DNA from: Gautieria morchelliformis
Lineage: Eukaryota > Basidiomycota > Agaricomycetes > Gomphales > Gomphaceae
Length of the DNA: 64,000 nt
NCBI GenBank assembly: GCA_015179125.1
Contig: WHVA01000010.1
Coordinates: 372,001-436,000, forward strand
Direction: 5' to 3'
Made by a program: the position numbers and the translations under genes
Shown: positions 1 to 11,350 of the stretch, piece after piece
Numbering within the stretch: the first letter of the stretch is position 1
How the letters are laid out: each line of letters begins with the position of its first letter
Notes under the pieces: model-generated
Seen by the model: the letters and a program-made list of their open reading frames with translations, nothing else
What the model was told of the DNA's origin: nothing
The model's database searches: none

Positions 1-540
1 GGGCTGGCACTTGTATATATAGACCATCGAGGCAAAAAAGTGCGCTTTTGCACTTAAAAAAAAGTTCCTGGCGACAGTCTCAAAAGAAAAAAAAGGGACT
101 TTTCTAGAGTTCTAATAGGTACTGAAAATAAGTTCTATATTTTTGTAAAATCTGGAATGCTATAACAGTACAAACTGGAACTGATATTCGGGGCAAGTGC
201 ATTGGGCGCGTATTTTAAGTTCCGATCTTTCCTACAGTGTGTATGTGGATGGGAGGGCCTGGTAATCCCATGGGCCTAAGGTGAAAGGCCCTCATACTCC
301 AGTGAGTCTGTCTTTCTCCCAATCCTGTACCTGTCACATCAAAGACCACTGTGGGGGGTAGGCTGAGCAACTGTAAGGGCAATGATGAGGGCACCATAGT
401 GTAAGTCCACAATCACTTCTCTAGTAACCCAATCCTTGACTCTCCACCCTGAAGCATTCCTGTGGGAATAAGGCAATCAAAGTTGCAGGAAAGCCCCTTT
501 CAATGTGTGTACAATATACCAGAAGTTAAATTACAATGTT
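1..540. other. Intergenic, no gene recognised
   Basis: No reading frame here has a recognisable domain or plausible splice structure. The DNA is AT-rich with short A runs near the left edge. The longest open frame is 65 codons and shows no family resemblance. Confidence 0.5.
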
Positions 541-848
541 AGCAGGAGATGCAATATCTGTGTGTCAATGAGTATTTGCCCTGGGAAGCTTATGGGGCCT
601 CTCTACACTGCATCCATGAAGTCCCATGCTCAAACAGGCTGACATCAAGCTTTGTGGACCCCTTCCCAATGACAGCAGTATTTGCTGGCCACCACAAACC
701 TAAGTGAGACCAGGGTGGAACCCAGAATAAAAGTTCTGAGGGCATGTTTAGTAACCAGCCATTTTTGAGCTGTGAGTTGTTTCGAAACCCAGGCCCCGTA
801 GCTGTGCAAAGGATATTAGCAGAATTCGTCGTGTTCCAACAAATGAAG
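541..848. repeat. 3' flank shared with the second NWD copy
   Basis: This segment, just downstream of the first NWD gene, aligns by eye with about 37410-37730 just downstream of the second NWD copy. Shared words include TTTGCCCTGGGAA, GTCCCATGCTCAAAC, GAGACCAGGGTGG and AACCAGCCATTTT. Similarity is high with scattered substitutions. The two NWD loci therefore arose from one duplication that included 3' flanking DNA, not from domain-level convergence. Confidence 0.75.
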
Positions 849-855
849 TTAACAG

Positions 856-3800
856 CTACTGACTAGCCTGACCTGCGAATGGTGCTGAAATGAGCTCCCC
901 GGTGCCTGCATTCCACACACGGATCGTCTTGTCACCAGACCCGGAGACGATGCGCTTGCCGTCGTGCGAGAACGCCACCGACGTGACCCAGCCGGTGTGG
1001 CCTTCGAATGGCGCTGAAATGGCCTCCCCGGTGTCTGCATTCCACACATGGATCGTCTTGTCAATAGAGCCGGAGACGATGCGCTTGCCGTCGTGCGAGA
1101 ACGCCACCGACATGACGCAGTCGGTGTGGCCTTCGAATGGTGCTGAAATGGCCTCCCCGGTGTCTGCATTCCACACACGGATCGTTTTGTCAAAAGACCC
1201 GGAGACGATGCGCTTGCCGTCGTGCGAGAACGCCACCGACGTGACGCAGTCGGTGTGGCCTTCGAATGGTGCTGAAATGGCCTCCCCGGTGTCTGCATTC
1301 CACACACGGATCGTTTTGTCAAAAGACCCGGAGACGATGCGCTTGCCGTCGTGCGAGAACGCCACCGACGTGACGCAGTCGGTATGGCCTTCGAATGGTG
1401 CTGAAATGGCCTCCCCGGTGTCTGCATTCCACACACGGATCGTCTTGTCATCAGACCCGGAGACGATGCGCTTGCTGTCGTGCGAGAACGCCACCGACGT
1501 GACGCAGTCGGTATGGCCTTCGAATGGTGCTGAAATGGCCTCCCCGGTGTCTGCATTCCACACACGGATCGTCTTGTCATCAGACCCGGAGACGAGGCGC
1601 TTGCCGTCGTGCGAGAACGCCACCGACATGACGCCGTCGGTGTGGCCTTCGAATGGTGCCGAAATGGCCTCCCCGGTGTCTGCATTCCACACACGGATCG
1701 TCTCGTCATCCGACCCGGAGACGATGCGCTTGCCGTCGTGCGAGAACGCCACCGAAATGACCCAGTCGGTATGGCCTTCGAATGGTGCTGAAATGGCCTC
1801 CCCTGTGTCTGCATTCCACACACGGATCGTCTTGTCATCAGACCCGGAGACGATGCGCTTGCCGTCGTGCGAGAACGCCACCGACGTGACCCAGTCGGTA
1901 TGGCCTTCGAATGGTGCTGAAATGGCCTCCCCGGTGTCTGCATTCCACACACGGATCGCCTTGTCATCAGACCCGGAGACGATGCGCTTGCCGTCGTGCG
2001 AGAACGCCACCGACGTGACGCAGTCGGTGTGGCCTTCGAATGGTGCTGAAATGGCCTCCCCGGTGTCTGCATTCCACACACGGATCGTCTTGTCATCAGA
2101 CCCGGAGACAATGCGCTTGCCGTCGTGCGAGAACGCCACCGACGTGACGCAGCCGGCGTGGCCTTCGACTGGTGCTGAAATGGCCTCCCCGGTGTCTGCA
2201 TTCCACACACGGATCGTCTCGTCATCCGACCCGGAGACGATGCGCTTGCCGTCGTGCGAGAACGCCACCGACGTGACGCAGTCGGTGTGGCCTTCGACTG
2301 GTGCTGAAATGGCCTCCCCGGTGTCTGCATTCCACACACGGATCGTCTTGTCATCAGACCCGGAGACGATGCGCTTGCCGTCGTGCGAGAACGCCACCGA
2401 CATGACGCCGTCGGTGTGGCCTTCGAATGGTGCCGAAATGGCCTCCCCGGTGTCTGCATTCCACACACGGATCGTCTTGTCACCAGACCCGGAGACGATG
2501 CGCTTGCCGTCGTGCGAGAACGCCACCGACGTGACGCAGTCGGTGTGGCCTTCGAATGGTGCTGAAATGACCTCCCCGGTGTCTGCATTCCACACACGGA
2601 TCGTCTTGTCACCAGACCCGGAGACGATGCGCTTGCCGTCATGCGAGAATGCTACCGATGAGACCCTGAGGTTGTGGCCTACCAAGACGTTTTCAATAGC
2701 TGGCCACACCTTTAGTTTCCCGGTCTCTATGCGGACTAGTCTTGGAAAGTCTGGGAGGTAGGTCTGTGACACTATGGAACTTTCAGGCGCAAGCGGGAGT
2801 GCCGACACATAGAGATGAGGAGTGCTCTCCGAGATTACGCTCCAGAAAGTAGCAACAAACTTGCGGGTATCCCATACGAATGCTGTAGTGCCATTATCCT
2901 GAAGTTCATTAGACTCCCGTTGGAGCTCATAACAACTAGGACACTCACCTGACTCCAGTCCATTTTTGACGAGAGCGCTGCTGAAGCATCGAGTACCTGC
3001 TTGATCAGACTCAAAACTTCCAACCAGTAGAGTAGCTTAGTCTCGAAGAACTCCTTGACCTTTGCACTTATACCCGGCGTAAAGGTGGTGGCGCGAACAT
3101 GGTCCGCCCAAAAACGGCAAGAGTAGGAAAGTTGTGAGGATATATACCTCTTGGTCCGTGTCTCCAAGTCCACAACATCGTCGTTGCACAGATGGGAAGT
3201 TTCAAGCTGACAAATGTTGAAACAAAGCTCATCCTTCATCACGCGCAAGCATGAGAGCGCAAGGCGGACATGGTGTGAAGATGCATCGATGTAGTATGCT
3301 TTACTCGAGTCGCAATCTGTCAAGAAGTCACGAAAAGACGTGTGGAGCAGAGTGATTGTGCTAGACTCTTGAGAAGGAAGGCTCAGCAGAGCACCCATAG
3401 GTCCAACGATATGTTGAACCTCGGTACCCGAGTTGCCTTCCTTGTACAATTTCTGCAGGGCAGACATCGAGAGCGGTTCTCTGGCAGTCAGGATGCAGCC
3501 CATCACCAAGCAAAAACGATCCTTGACCGTGTCCGTCAAGCCATCGCCATCCCCAAATATCTGCTTGAGGATACCGAGATACAGGTTATACATCCCACGG
3601 AACTTCTCGTCTAAAAGTTCCTCCAGTTGCTCAACAGGATCCCGACCACCCATCCCATCTCCTTTGACAAATCGACAAGCCGTGGACGCCCATTGAAAGT
3701 GACCTTCAGATTTCTCGGCTAATAATCGACACCAGCCATTGTTGGGCCATTTGCACTCGAGGTCAGTAATATTACCTAGTTCATCTTTCACAAAGCAGGC

Positions 3801-5782
3801 AACGGCATCGACAGGGTTCGGGTCAATATCCTTTAGGGACCTGGAAAGCACGTGCTTCTTCCTAAGAAGGGCGTCCAGTATGTCTTTTTCGGCACGTGAA
3901 GTGATAAGAAGGCGGAGATTAGACGGCAGTTTTGCTGCTTCTCCGCCGAGGACTGACAAGAGACCCTTGCGAAATTCCTCGTCTCCGCTCTCATCCAATG
4001 CATCAATAACGATCACCGTCGGTCCAACGGCGGTTAGGTCTTGAGCGGGGCCTAGAATGAACTTCTCGAACTGCACACTAGGCACGAATGTGGTCCGAAG
4101 TTCTCGCTGCTCCCGAACTACTTTCAATAACGATGCTTTGCGTTCTCGATCTAGATCAGCCAGACCACGAGCAATTGTGCTGAAAACATTTTTGGGGGAG
4201 CGTTCTGCCTGCTGAGTGCGGTCAAAACAGTACGAAGATCCGAGACGTTTGAGCCTGTTAAATCGTCGAGCGACCTCGTGAGCAATCGCAGATTTGCCGG
4301 CACCCGCAACATCGTTCAAGAAAAATATCCGCGGGGTGTCGTCGCTATCCTGGTTGACCCAATCGCAGATCTCCCCAACAACTTTCTCGCGAGTACCCGG
4401 CAGACAGCCTTTTTGAGGATCGCAACCAGCTCCCGGTGCGTAGGGCATGTCATTAAGCTGAACTTCCCCGGCTGGTTGCAAGGTGTATTAGCCTCGGGAA
4501 AGGCCCCAAATCAGAAACTCACAGAGATCACCGACGACACCCAGAACACGTAGGACGGTGATTTCAGTATGAATAACGGCGTTTTCCTGTAACGCCAACC
4601 TGAGTTTGTTGAACGTGTCCTGGTGTTGTTTGACATGGCTGTCGACATCAGACACTAGATTCTTCGCGGTTCTTTTCCCTGAACAAAGATCATCAGCCAT
4701 GGCCACCTGACACAATGGGTCCAACATACAGAAGTTCTTGTTTTTGGCATAGTCGGCGATAAAGTAACTGCACTCTACCGTCTGGTTCGTCAAGGATATG
4801 AGAATTGGCCTTTGCGATTCGACTTTCTTCAACGGCTCTGCCTGGTGGACGAACGCATAGGCGTCTCCGATGGTTATCGCCAGCTCATTGATGCTATCGT
4901 CCCGGTCCTTTTGAGCAATGATCGTCTGGCTGGACATCAGATATGTCTATCAAGCTGGTGCATGTGATAGATCTACCTTGTGCGCAATAGACAGGATAGA
5001 CCATGCCATCTTTGCGTAAGGATGGACCTAGAATCAAGCAAACCGTGTACACGAGATGATCTGGGAGACCGCCGGCATTTGAACCATACCTCGGAGATCC
5101 CATCCACGATCTCGGTAAACAGCTTGATCCTGTGCAGGAGTGGATCCCAAGCAGCCGATATTGTTTCGAGGGTATTGAGGGTGGAAGTGGCGTCATCGGC
5201 CCAAGGCCCTCCAACAACAAATGGGGACGGCACCGGGTTCATATTATCGACCTCTTCCGTTCTCCTAACTGCTTCGTTCAACTGGGTGTCCCGCGCCTCG
5301 TCGGACGTCGCGAAAGGCAAAATGGTGAACTCTAGGACAGTCTGAACCGCATGCGTCCTCCCTGCCTTATCTGATTTTTGCAGTCTGCGAGCAACGGCTG
5401 CCGTGTTCGATGATTACGCATGCATTCCGTCGATGAGCGAAAAGGACTGACCTCCAGTTGCTCCTTCTGCAAGCAGAAACTCAATGCTTTCCTTCGTGCC
5501 ACCTATGAAATTATCAGGTCGGATGGTATGATGCCCATATACTTCAATTTCCAACACAGAAGACCGAGTCAAGTTGAAGCTGTGGATGGATTTAAGATCA
5601 CATTGAGACACTAACGCTGGAATTCACGCACAAATAGAATGGCTCATTCCACGAGGCAGCATTTCCTCTCGCAGAAAACGTAGTCTTCTGGGGGGTGTCC
5701 TTATCGACGACGAGTTTCACGAAGAACTGACTAGGAAGTTTGCCGAATAGTGTGACATTGGGAAGGTGATCGCATTTCAGGT
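856..5782 (-). CDS. NLR-like STAND protein: C2 - NACHT - 14x WD40 (NWD family)
   Basis: This is a multi-exon NACHT-WD40 receptor-like gene of the type that controls heterokaryon incompatibility and non-self responses in fungi; its role here is inferred. Exons I can support are 5782-5632, 5579-5452, 5397-5090, 5027-4977, 4925-4523, 4471-2949 and 2898-856. The six introns are 46-62 nt and all joins keep frame, giving about 1,534 residues after the first readable codon. The first two exons form a C2-like domain (ASWNEPFYF, then VLEIEVYG and FIGGTKES). A helical linker follows, ending in CLPGTRE, then NACHT with Walker A VAGAGKSA and Walker B VIVIDALDES. A tail with TKLLYWLEVLSLIK leads to 14 WD40 repeats. 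The 5' end is unresolved: no ATG exon was placed upstream of 5782, where retroelement repeats begin near 6171. Cytosolic location is assumed because no signal peptide was seen. Confidence 0.85.
870..2680 (-). repeat. 14 tandem 129-bp units coding the WD40 domain
   Basis: Fourteen in-frame 43-codon units run with no spacer. Differences between units fall mainly on a few codons of each unit (counted from the Gly of GH): residue 5 (C/G/W), 7 (T/M/I), 23 (G/D/F/I), 25 (K/E) and 42 (F/V). The rest is almost invariant, including VSGS and VWNADTGE. Long open frames on the opposite strand and in another frame are by-products of this periodicity. Confidence 0.95.
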
Positions 5783-6170
5783 CTGTTGCCGATGGCCAGG
5801 AGTCAGTATATATACAATAGATAGCGCAAACGAAAACGTCTTTCCAGCAACTTTGATTCCTGCAGGAATACTTCGGGGTGGAGTGAACAGTTGGCTCTAG
5901 AGAAGCGATCGTGGGCTTACGGTGCTGTCACAGTGCCCTCAACGTTGTTCATCGTGCGCAGTGTTCGAGGTGGGTGGTAGACGACGTGAGGCGCCGCACG
6001 GCACTCCGACTTCGGATCTGTCATCGAAGACATGCAACTCACATTCCCAGCATCAATGTAGCGCCCGTCGATGCGAGGTACTCGGCCGTCTTCGTAAGTA
6101 CAGCTGGTCCGCGTCTCAGAGTCAACAAGGGTACATATCGTGGCGTGTGTATGGCGGTCAAATTGCTTGT

Positions 6171-7170
6171 GGTTTAAATCTATGATTTTCACGCATCTAA
6201 CCGTCGAGGGACCTGCCAGCCTGCGCTCCCCTCTCTCTTTGCCTTCGTGAACCGTCCGCGGTTGGCTAGGCACCAGCTCGTGCGTTGACAGCCTCAGGGC
6301 AGCCCGCAGAGCAGAACCGACTGTATTAGTAATGAGTGTCTCTCCTGCCCCTGTTTGTCTCTCTATCGGATATAAGTAAGGAAAGCCATTGTATTGTCTC
6401 AAGTGTTCTTTTCACTACCGCTGTGTTTCTTTCGTCTACCCTCCCTTTCTCCCTTCCCGATTTCCCTTGTATTTTACAGTACGGTGTTCCGGCACCAATC
6501 CTATAGTCACGGCGCTCTCCCCGGAGACGCCGCGACGTGTTTGAGCCTACTGCGCAGCGTCTCAACCTCGTCGGTTAGGAAAGCCATTGTATTGTCTCAA
6601 GTGTTCTTTTCACTACCGCTGTGTTTCTTTCGTCTACCCTCCCTTTCTCCCTTCCCGATTTCCCTTGTATTTTACAGTACGGTGTTCCGGCACCAATCCT
6701 ATAGTCACGGCGCTCTCCCCGGAGACGCCACGACGTGTTTGGTGCCGGAACACCGTACTGTAAAATACAAGGGAAATCGGGAAGGGAGAAAGGGAGGGTA
6801 GACGAAAGAAACACAGCGGTAGTGAAAAGAACACTTGAGACAATACAATGGCTTTCCTTACTTATATCCGATAGAGAGACAAACAGGGGCAGGAGAGACA
6901 CTCATTACTAATACAGTCGGTTCTGCTCTGCGGGCTGCCCTGAGGCTGTCAACGCACGAGCTGGTGCCTAGCCAACCGCGGACGGTTCACGAAGGCAAAG
7001 AGAGAGGGGAGCGCAGGCTGGCAGGTCCCTCGACGGTTAGATGCGTGAAAATCATAGATTTAAACCACAACTAACCGACGAGGTTGAGACGCTGCGCAGT
7101 AGGCTCAAACACGTCGCGGCGTCTCCGGGGAGAGCGCCGTGACTATAGGATTGGTGCCGGAACACCGTAA
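6171..7170. repeat. Palindromic cluster of YR-element terminal repeats
   Basis: Reading the plus strand there are blocks X (6171-6387), A (6388-6490), B (to 6577), A again (from 6578) and a truncated B. Then come the reverse complement of A (6741-6858), of X (6859-7074) and of B (7072-7160). X-A and its inverse form arms of about 330 bp. Block A contains the word CCGCTGTGTTTCTTTCGTCT, which also occurs inverted at the other end of the retroelement (11387-11406). The blocks are therefore the element's own termini, present in excess and in both orientations. Confidence 0.85.
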
Positions 7171-7258
7171 AAGTGCTGTAAGAGTAGGGTGTGTGAGGTG
7201 AGTGGGGTGAAAGAAGAAAGAAGGGAGGATGAGCGCGCCAGCTGCGATGTGGACGGCA

Positions 7259-8272
7259 TCAAGCCTCGCGAAGGCCTTGAATATTCTGGAGAGCGGGCCT
7301 TCCCCAGATAAGGGCTTGGAGCAAGAAGGGGTTCTTGCGTATGTAACCCTGGAAGGCGTTCGAGGACCAACGACCGGCGGCTTGGATTCTGTCATTGGGA
7401 ACTCCAGCTAATGCAAGTGCGGTAGCTCCTCCTGAGCGGATGGACTGGCCGCTTATATGGGGAGGGAAGTGGCGATGGAAGTGATGTAAGAACCACTTGC
7501 GTGTGGGGATGGATCCATCAGAGCGTAGCCACAGTTCGGGGTTTCCTGGGAAGAGTGTGTCACGAGAAGAAAGGTAGCGAAGGAAGGGGGAGAATGGGTC
7601 AATGGCGGTGTTGGTCTTTTGAACGACGATGTGATTCCCTTCGAATATCTGGTCAGTTTTGGTGCAAGGGAGAGTATAAGAGTAGTGGTCGTCGTTCCAG
7701 GTAACGGAGTGACGGAGGGGAACTGACTGATGCGACTGCAATTTCTTGCTGTCAGGCCAGACAAGTTCGCCAAGGCGGTTGAGTGCGGCGAAGCCAGAGG
7801 TGACCTGTGCAAGGAAAAGGCGGTCGTCGTGGAGGTCAGAGGGTCCGTAAGTTTGTACGAGGAGCTGCACATGAGCGGGTTCCAGGGGGCTTTTGCGTTT
7901 GACTACTGAGCCACGGACACGTTTGCAGCCGTGCAAGGTTCTGGAGACAAGGGGAGAAGTGCGGGTTCTTCGGACATTGGGAAAGTAAATTTCAAGTTGG
8001 TTCTGAATTCCTGACAGGTAAGAGATGACGGAAGAGGGTTTGATATGATAGGACATATAAACGGCGTAAAAGCTGAGGGTTTCTTCGGTTGGATCAGTGT
8101 CGAAGCCGTGGTTTTTGCAAAAAGAAAGATAGGAATGTAAGGCAGAGGAATATGTGGAGGAAGTGGAGGTGGCTAGAGCGTGAGCAAGGACGTAAGCGCG
8201 CATGCGAATCAGTTTTTCGCGCGACCAGACATCGCGCTGAGGTTGCCTGGTGCGCGATTGGTCGAAGTTCAT
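7259..8272 (-). CDS. Tyrosine recombinase of the YR retroelement
   Basis: A 337-residue phage-integrase-like recombinase that would integrate the circular cDNA of the element without staggered-cut target duplication. The catalytic block is visible: first Arg in FAALNRLGEL, second box GQSIRSGGATALA, then AAGRWSSNAFQGYIRKNP with the nucleophile Tyr in GYIR. The second box reads GQSIR where many tyrosine recombinases have HxxR; I recall Gln in some basidiomycete relatives but cannot verify it. The ATG overlaps the stop of the RT frame as ATGA (8269-8272), suggesting coupled re-initiation. Only one uninterrupted exon is present. Confidence 0.9.
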   Translation of the reverse strand: MNFDQSRTRQPQRDVWSREKLIRMRAYVLAHALATSTSSTYSSALHSYLSFCKNHGFDTDPTEETLSFYAVYMSYHIKPSSVISYLSGIQNQLEIYFPNVRRTRTSPLVSRTLHGCKRVRGSVVKRKSPLEPAHVQLLVQTYGPSDLHDDRLFLAQVTSGFAALNRLGELVWPDSKKLQSHQSVPLRHSVTWNDDHYSYTLPCTKTDQIFEGNHIVVQKTNTAIDPFSPFLRYLSSRDTLFPGNPELWLRSDGSIPTRKWFLHHFHRHFPPHISGQSIRSGGATALALAGVPNDRIQAAGRWSSNAFQGYIRKNPFLLQALIWGRPALQNIQGLREA

Positions 8273-10150
8273 CGGCGCAACGCCTCGTCCAGCGTGGGAG
8301 GAGGCGTGTAGGGGAGGACACCCATGGAAGGGTGGGTCCGTTGAAGGTAAGCAAACAGACGGCGAGAAAGGGCGTCAGCGATAGTGTTGCGTTCGCCGGG
8401 AATGTGGTAAACGCGGAGATCGATATTGTGTTGAATGAGGAGATCCACAACGAATTGGAGGAGGACGTTGTACTCCTTGTGAGCTTTCATAGTGTTGAAA
8501 ATCTCAACGGTGTTCAGATTATCGGAATAGATAGCGAGGCGATGGATAGGAGGGTGAAGGGTGGAAGCATAGTGGATTGCACAGCAGACGGCATAGGTCT
8601 CGAAGAAGAAAATAGAGTCGGAGGCGAGGATTGTGGGAAGGGGAAAAGAGAAGCCTGTGTTGAGGTGCGGTGCCCAAATTCCTAAAGCGATAGATGATGC
8701 ATCAGTGAAAAGAACGAGGTCAGCGTCTCTGGCGTTCCAGGCAATGGCGTCGAGCAAGAAGATACCGCTACCGGCAGCAAAGTGGCGAGCAAGCCAGGAC
8801 AGGTCTTTGACGACCCGCTGGTTGATCCACAAGAGCTGGTGCGGTTGATCTTTGCCTGCAATCTTTGCGTACAAGGAGGCTAGACCGGGGCGAAGGCGAG
8901 GCTGAACGTTAAGGCCCCAATTGATCCAGCCTGCCATCCGCTGAAAATCTCGCAAAGAACGACGGCGCTCACCATGAGTGAACGCATGAATAGCGTCTAA
9001 TAAGTTCTGTTTGCTCTCAGTGTCCATAGAGATCGTCATGGCTGAGGCATCGACTTGGTAGCCAATGATTCTGAGTACAGCGCCGAACTCCTGTTTGCGA
9101 TGTTCGTGGGGAATTCCGAGTTTGTCCCAGAGGAGAAGGAGGCGAGCTTGTTTCTCTGGGAAGAAGCACGCGTATGGTGGATAGAAGAGAGTGCGGTGAG
9201 CAAACTCCCAAGAGAAATTGTCGTCAATATAGGCTAGGAGGTCTGACAAGCCGAAGACATGTTGGGCGATCCACAGCACAAGTGCCATGAATGTGCAGAA
9301 GAGGCGACAACCGGCTCGCCCACCGAAGAAGTTGCATCTGTCTACATAGCGTTGGCCGTCGATGGTTACAATCTGCCGTAGCTGCCAATGAAAATGCATG
9401 GGGAGAAGGCGGTAGGCACGCGAAACATCAGCTTTCCAAAGGACGAAAGGTAATCCTTTGTACTGCTTTCGGGCGTGACGCAGGATTTTGCCTAAGCTCC
9501 GCATGCCGTCTAGCTTGACTGTACCCTCGTGCTTTGGTATCATCGAGTTGCAGGAGTATTCGCCTGCACTGTGATCATTAATCAAGCGTAATTTGTCGGA
9601 GTGCGGCTTTGGGATAACACCTAAGGGCATGCTATACATCCCAGGCAGTAGTGATGTACCGAAGGAGTGTGAGTACTGACCAAGTCTTATTTCTTCGTCG
9701 CGCTGATCTCTGAGGAACTGTCTGTGAGCGGGGTCGGATATGGGTCTGTGTGAGTTGTCCCAAGTTTCAGGGTAGCCAGGTTTGGAGGTGTCTGCCCACG
9801 GCCAGAACCCTTCTCTGAAACCTCTGCATACCGAATTGACGAGGGCTTGGTTTGGGTGAGAGCGAAGCAAATGCTGAAAACAGTCGACATTGATCGGGGT
9901 GACGATTTTGAACAGATCGGGATGGCTGCGAATTGTAGCGGCAATTGTAGGATTTTTCATCTCATCTTCCGGGACACTTGGAACCGGAGGAGCTGTTTCT
10001 GAAGCTTGAGCAGAAGGAGATTCACCGATTTCGTGGTTTTCCCAGAGAAAATCCCGTGCGAATCGGGGGCGTTTCGAGGCGAGAAAGCTTTCAGTGGGTG
10101 CCCGCCGTTTTCGCGCACTTGGCTTCAGTGTGGCCAAGTTGATGACAGGA
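8269..10150 (-). CDS. Reverse transcriptase-RNase H of the YR retroelement
   Basis: RT motifs occur in order: LWKADVSRAYRLLP, FFGGRAGCRLFC and the active site LAYIDDNFSW. They are followed by RNase H (VLFTDASSIALGIW, then IYSDNLNTVE). The open frame continues upstream to 11331, but beyond about 10150 it only shadows gag and has no family signal. The RT product is therefore probably made by frameshifting from the end of gag or by re-initiation. The 5' limit given here is approximate. The frame ends in a TGA that overlaps the recombinase start. Confidence 0.85.
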
Positions 10151-11350
10151 GGCGCACACGTGCTGGTACCTGCAGTTCTTGGATGAGTTGGGGCACTTAC
10201 TAAGGTTGAAGCGTCTGCACGGTTCGGATACTTTGGTAGGAAGCCTTCTGGAGGGGTTAGCCCCGAAGGAATCCGGTTCGTGGTTGACGGTGAGACCGAC
10301 ACCGATTGAGGCGATGTGCATGGTACGGAGATCCTCGAAACGGCCGAGATCGGAGAGGAGAACGTCTTGTCGACAGGCAGCCCTTGCCCGGACGGATTGA
10401 TCGTAGAGAATGATTCTGTTGTGGTACAACGGGTTGATCGCTCCGAATAGCTCGGTGATGTGTTCAGCGTATGCTTGCAGCTCGCCTCGCCTGTGTGGAA
10501 AGACAAAGGCGATCGCAGCGGATGCTTTGCCCCAAGCGAGAGTCCAGTCTCCGAGGGTCTGGACTTTGCGAACAGGGACGCTGGATTCAACTTGGAGTTG
10601 GAGTCCTGCGACGCGCTCAACATGTTTGGCGTCTCGCCCGAGGGTAACCATGTTGGTGAGAATTTTGTTGAGGTCCACTGCCCGTCCTCGGATGATGCTG
10701 TCCCATTCGCTGTCTGGAAGCTCCGGGTGTCGCGCGGAAGTGATGATTGATGTCTTGACGGCCCGGCGATCTTCAGCAAAAAGTCGGAGCAGTACTTGCG
10801 TCTCTCGGAGGCTGGGTGCGAGCTGAGTAGGCGATGTGAGTTCATCGATCTCCCATGGTAATTTTGAGGTGTCGAGGCGTTTGCTTTGTCCATCGTCGCT
10901 GTCGCTTGAGTTGTCTCTTCTTTTCCGCTTGCGCTCTCTGCTTCGTCGATGCTTCCTTTTCTTGGTGTGACTGATCTCTTGCGCGTCTTCCCGGACTTCG
11001 CTGGTGTCTGAACTGTCTTCATCCGGGTCTTCTCGCTCTTTCCTGATGCTTTCGAGTACAGACGGCCCGGAATTGGAGTCGAGAGTTGAAAGGTTTCGTT
11101 CATCGGAATCGAGGATTTTGAAGTAGGCGCGGATGGTATTTGCGCGTTGTTCGCCGATGCACTCTTTCGACTGGCCAATGAGGCGGGTGATTTCGACCAT
11201 GGCTGAACCTTTGTCGGTAGACGCATTCCTGTACCTACTAAGCTCTTCGGTGCATTTTCGCGCAAGTTCGGGTTTGAAGACGTGAGCGTGGGCTGATGTG
11301 CCTGATGTAGATGACGGTGCGTGATATCCATTATCTACGTTTTCGGTCAT
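10091..11350 (-). CDS. Gag-like protein of the YR retroelement
   Basis: A 419-residue ORF 1 protein beginning at the ATG at 11350. It has an acidic/basic low-complexity region around residues 110-160 (KKRKHRRSRERKRKRR) and a middle capsid-like part (WDSIIRGRAVDLNKILTNM). The C-terminal Cys/His cluster reads CPNSSKNCRYQHVCASC then HQLGHTEAKC, a CCCH-like plus CCHC-like arrangement suited to RNA binding. It precedes RT-RNase H and overlaps its frame, as gag does in YR retroelements. Identification rests on position and the zinc knuckles, because gag sequences diverge quickly. Confidence 0.8.
   Translation of the reverse strand: MTENVDNGYHAPSSTSGTSAHAHVFKPELARKCTEELSRYRNASTDKGSAMVEITRLIGQSKECIGEQRANTIRAYFKILDSDERNLSTLDSNSGPSVLESIRKEREDPDEDSSDTSEVREDAQEISHTKKRKHRRSRERKRKRRDNSSDSDDGQSKRLDTSKLPWEIDELTSPTQLAPSLRETQVLLRLFAEDRRAVKTSIITSARHPELPDSEWDSIIRGRAVDLNKILTNMVTLGRDAKHVERVAGLQLQVESSVPVRKVQTLGDWTLAWGKASAAIAFVFPHRRGELQAYAEHITELFGAINPLYHNRIILYDQSVRARAACRQDVLLSDLGRFEDLRTMHIASIGVGLTVNHEPDSFGANPSRRLPTKVSEPCRRFNLSKCPNSSKNCRYQHVCASCHQLGHTEAKCAKTAGTH

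Noticed and set aside
870-2680. Tandem array considered as a CRISPR-like or satellite array
   Set aside because: Units are contiguous, have no unique spacers and encode a clear WD40 repeat in frame.
849-2761. Long open frames (up to 623 codons) antisense to, and in another frame of, the WD40 array
   Set aside because: They follow from a 129-bp period with no stop in those frames. Their translations have no domain, and the WD40 frame explains the sequence.
10150-11331. N-terminal 390 residues of the RT open frame as an extra protein domain
   Set aside because: This part overlaps gag in another frame and reads as low-complexity shadow sequence. RT signatures begin only after about 10150.
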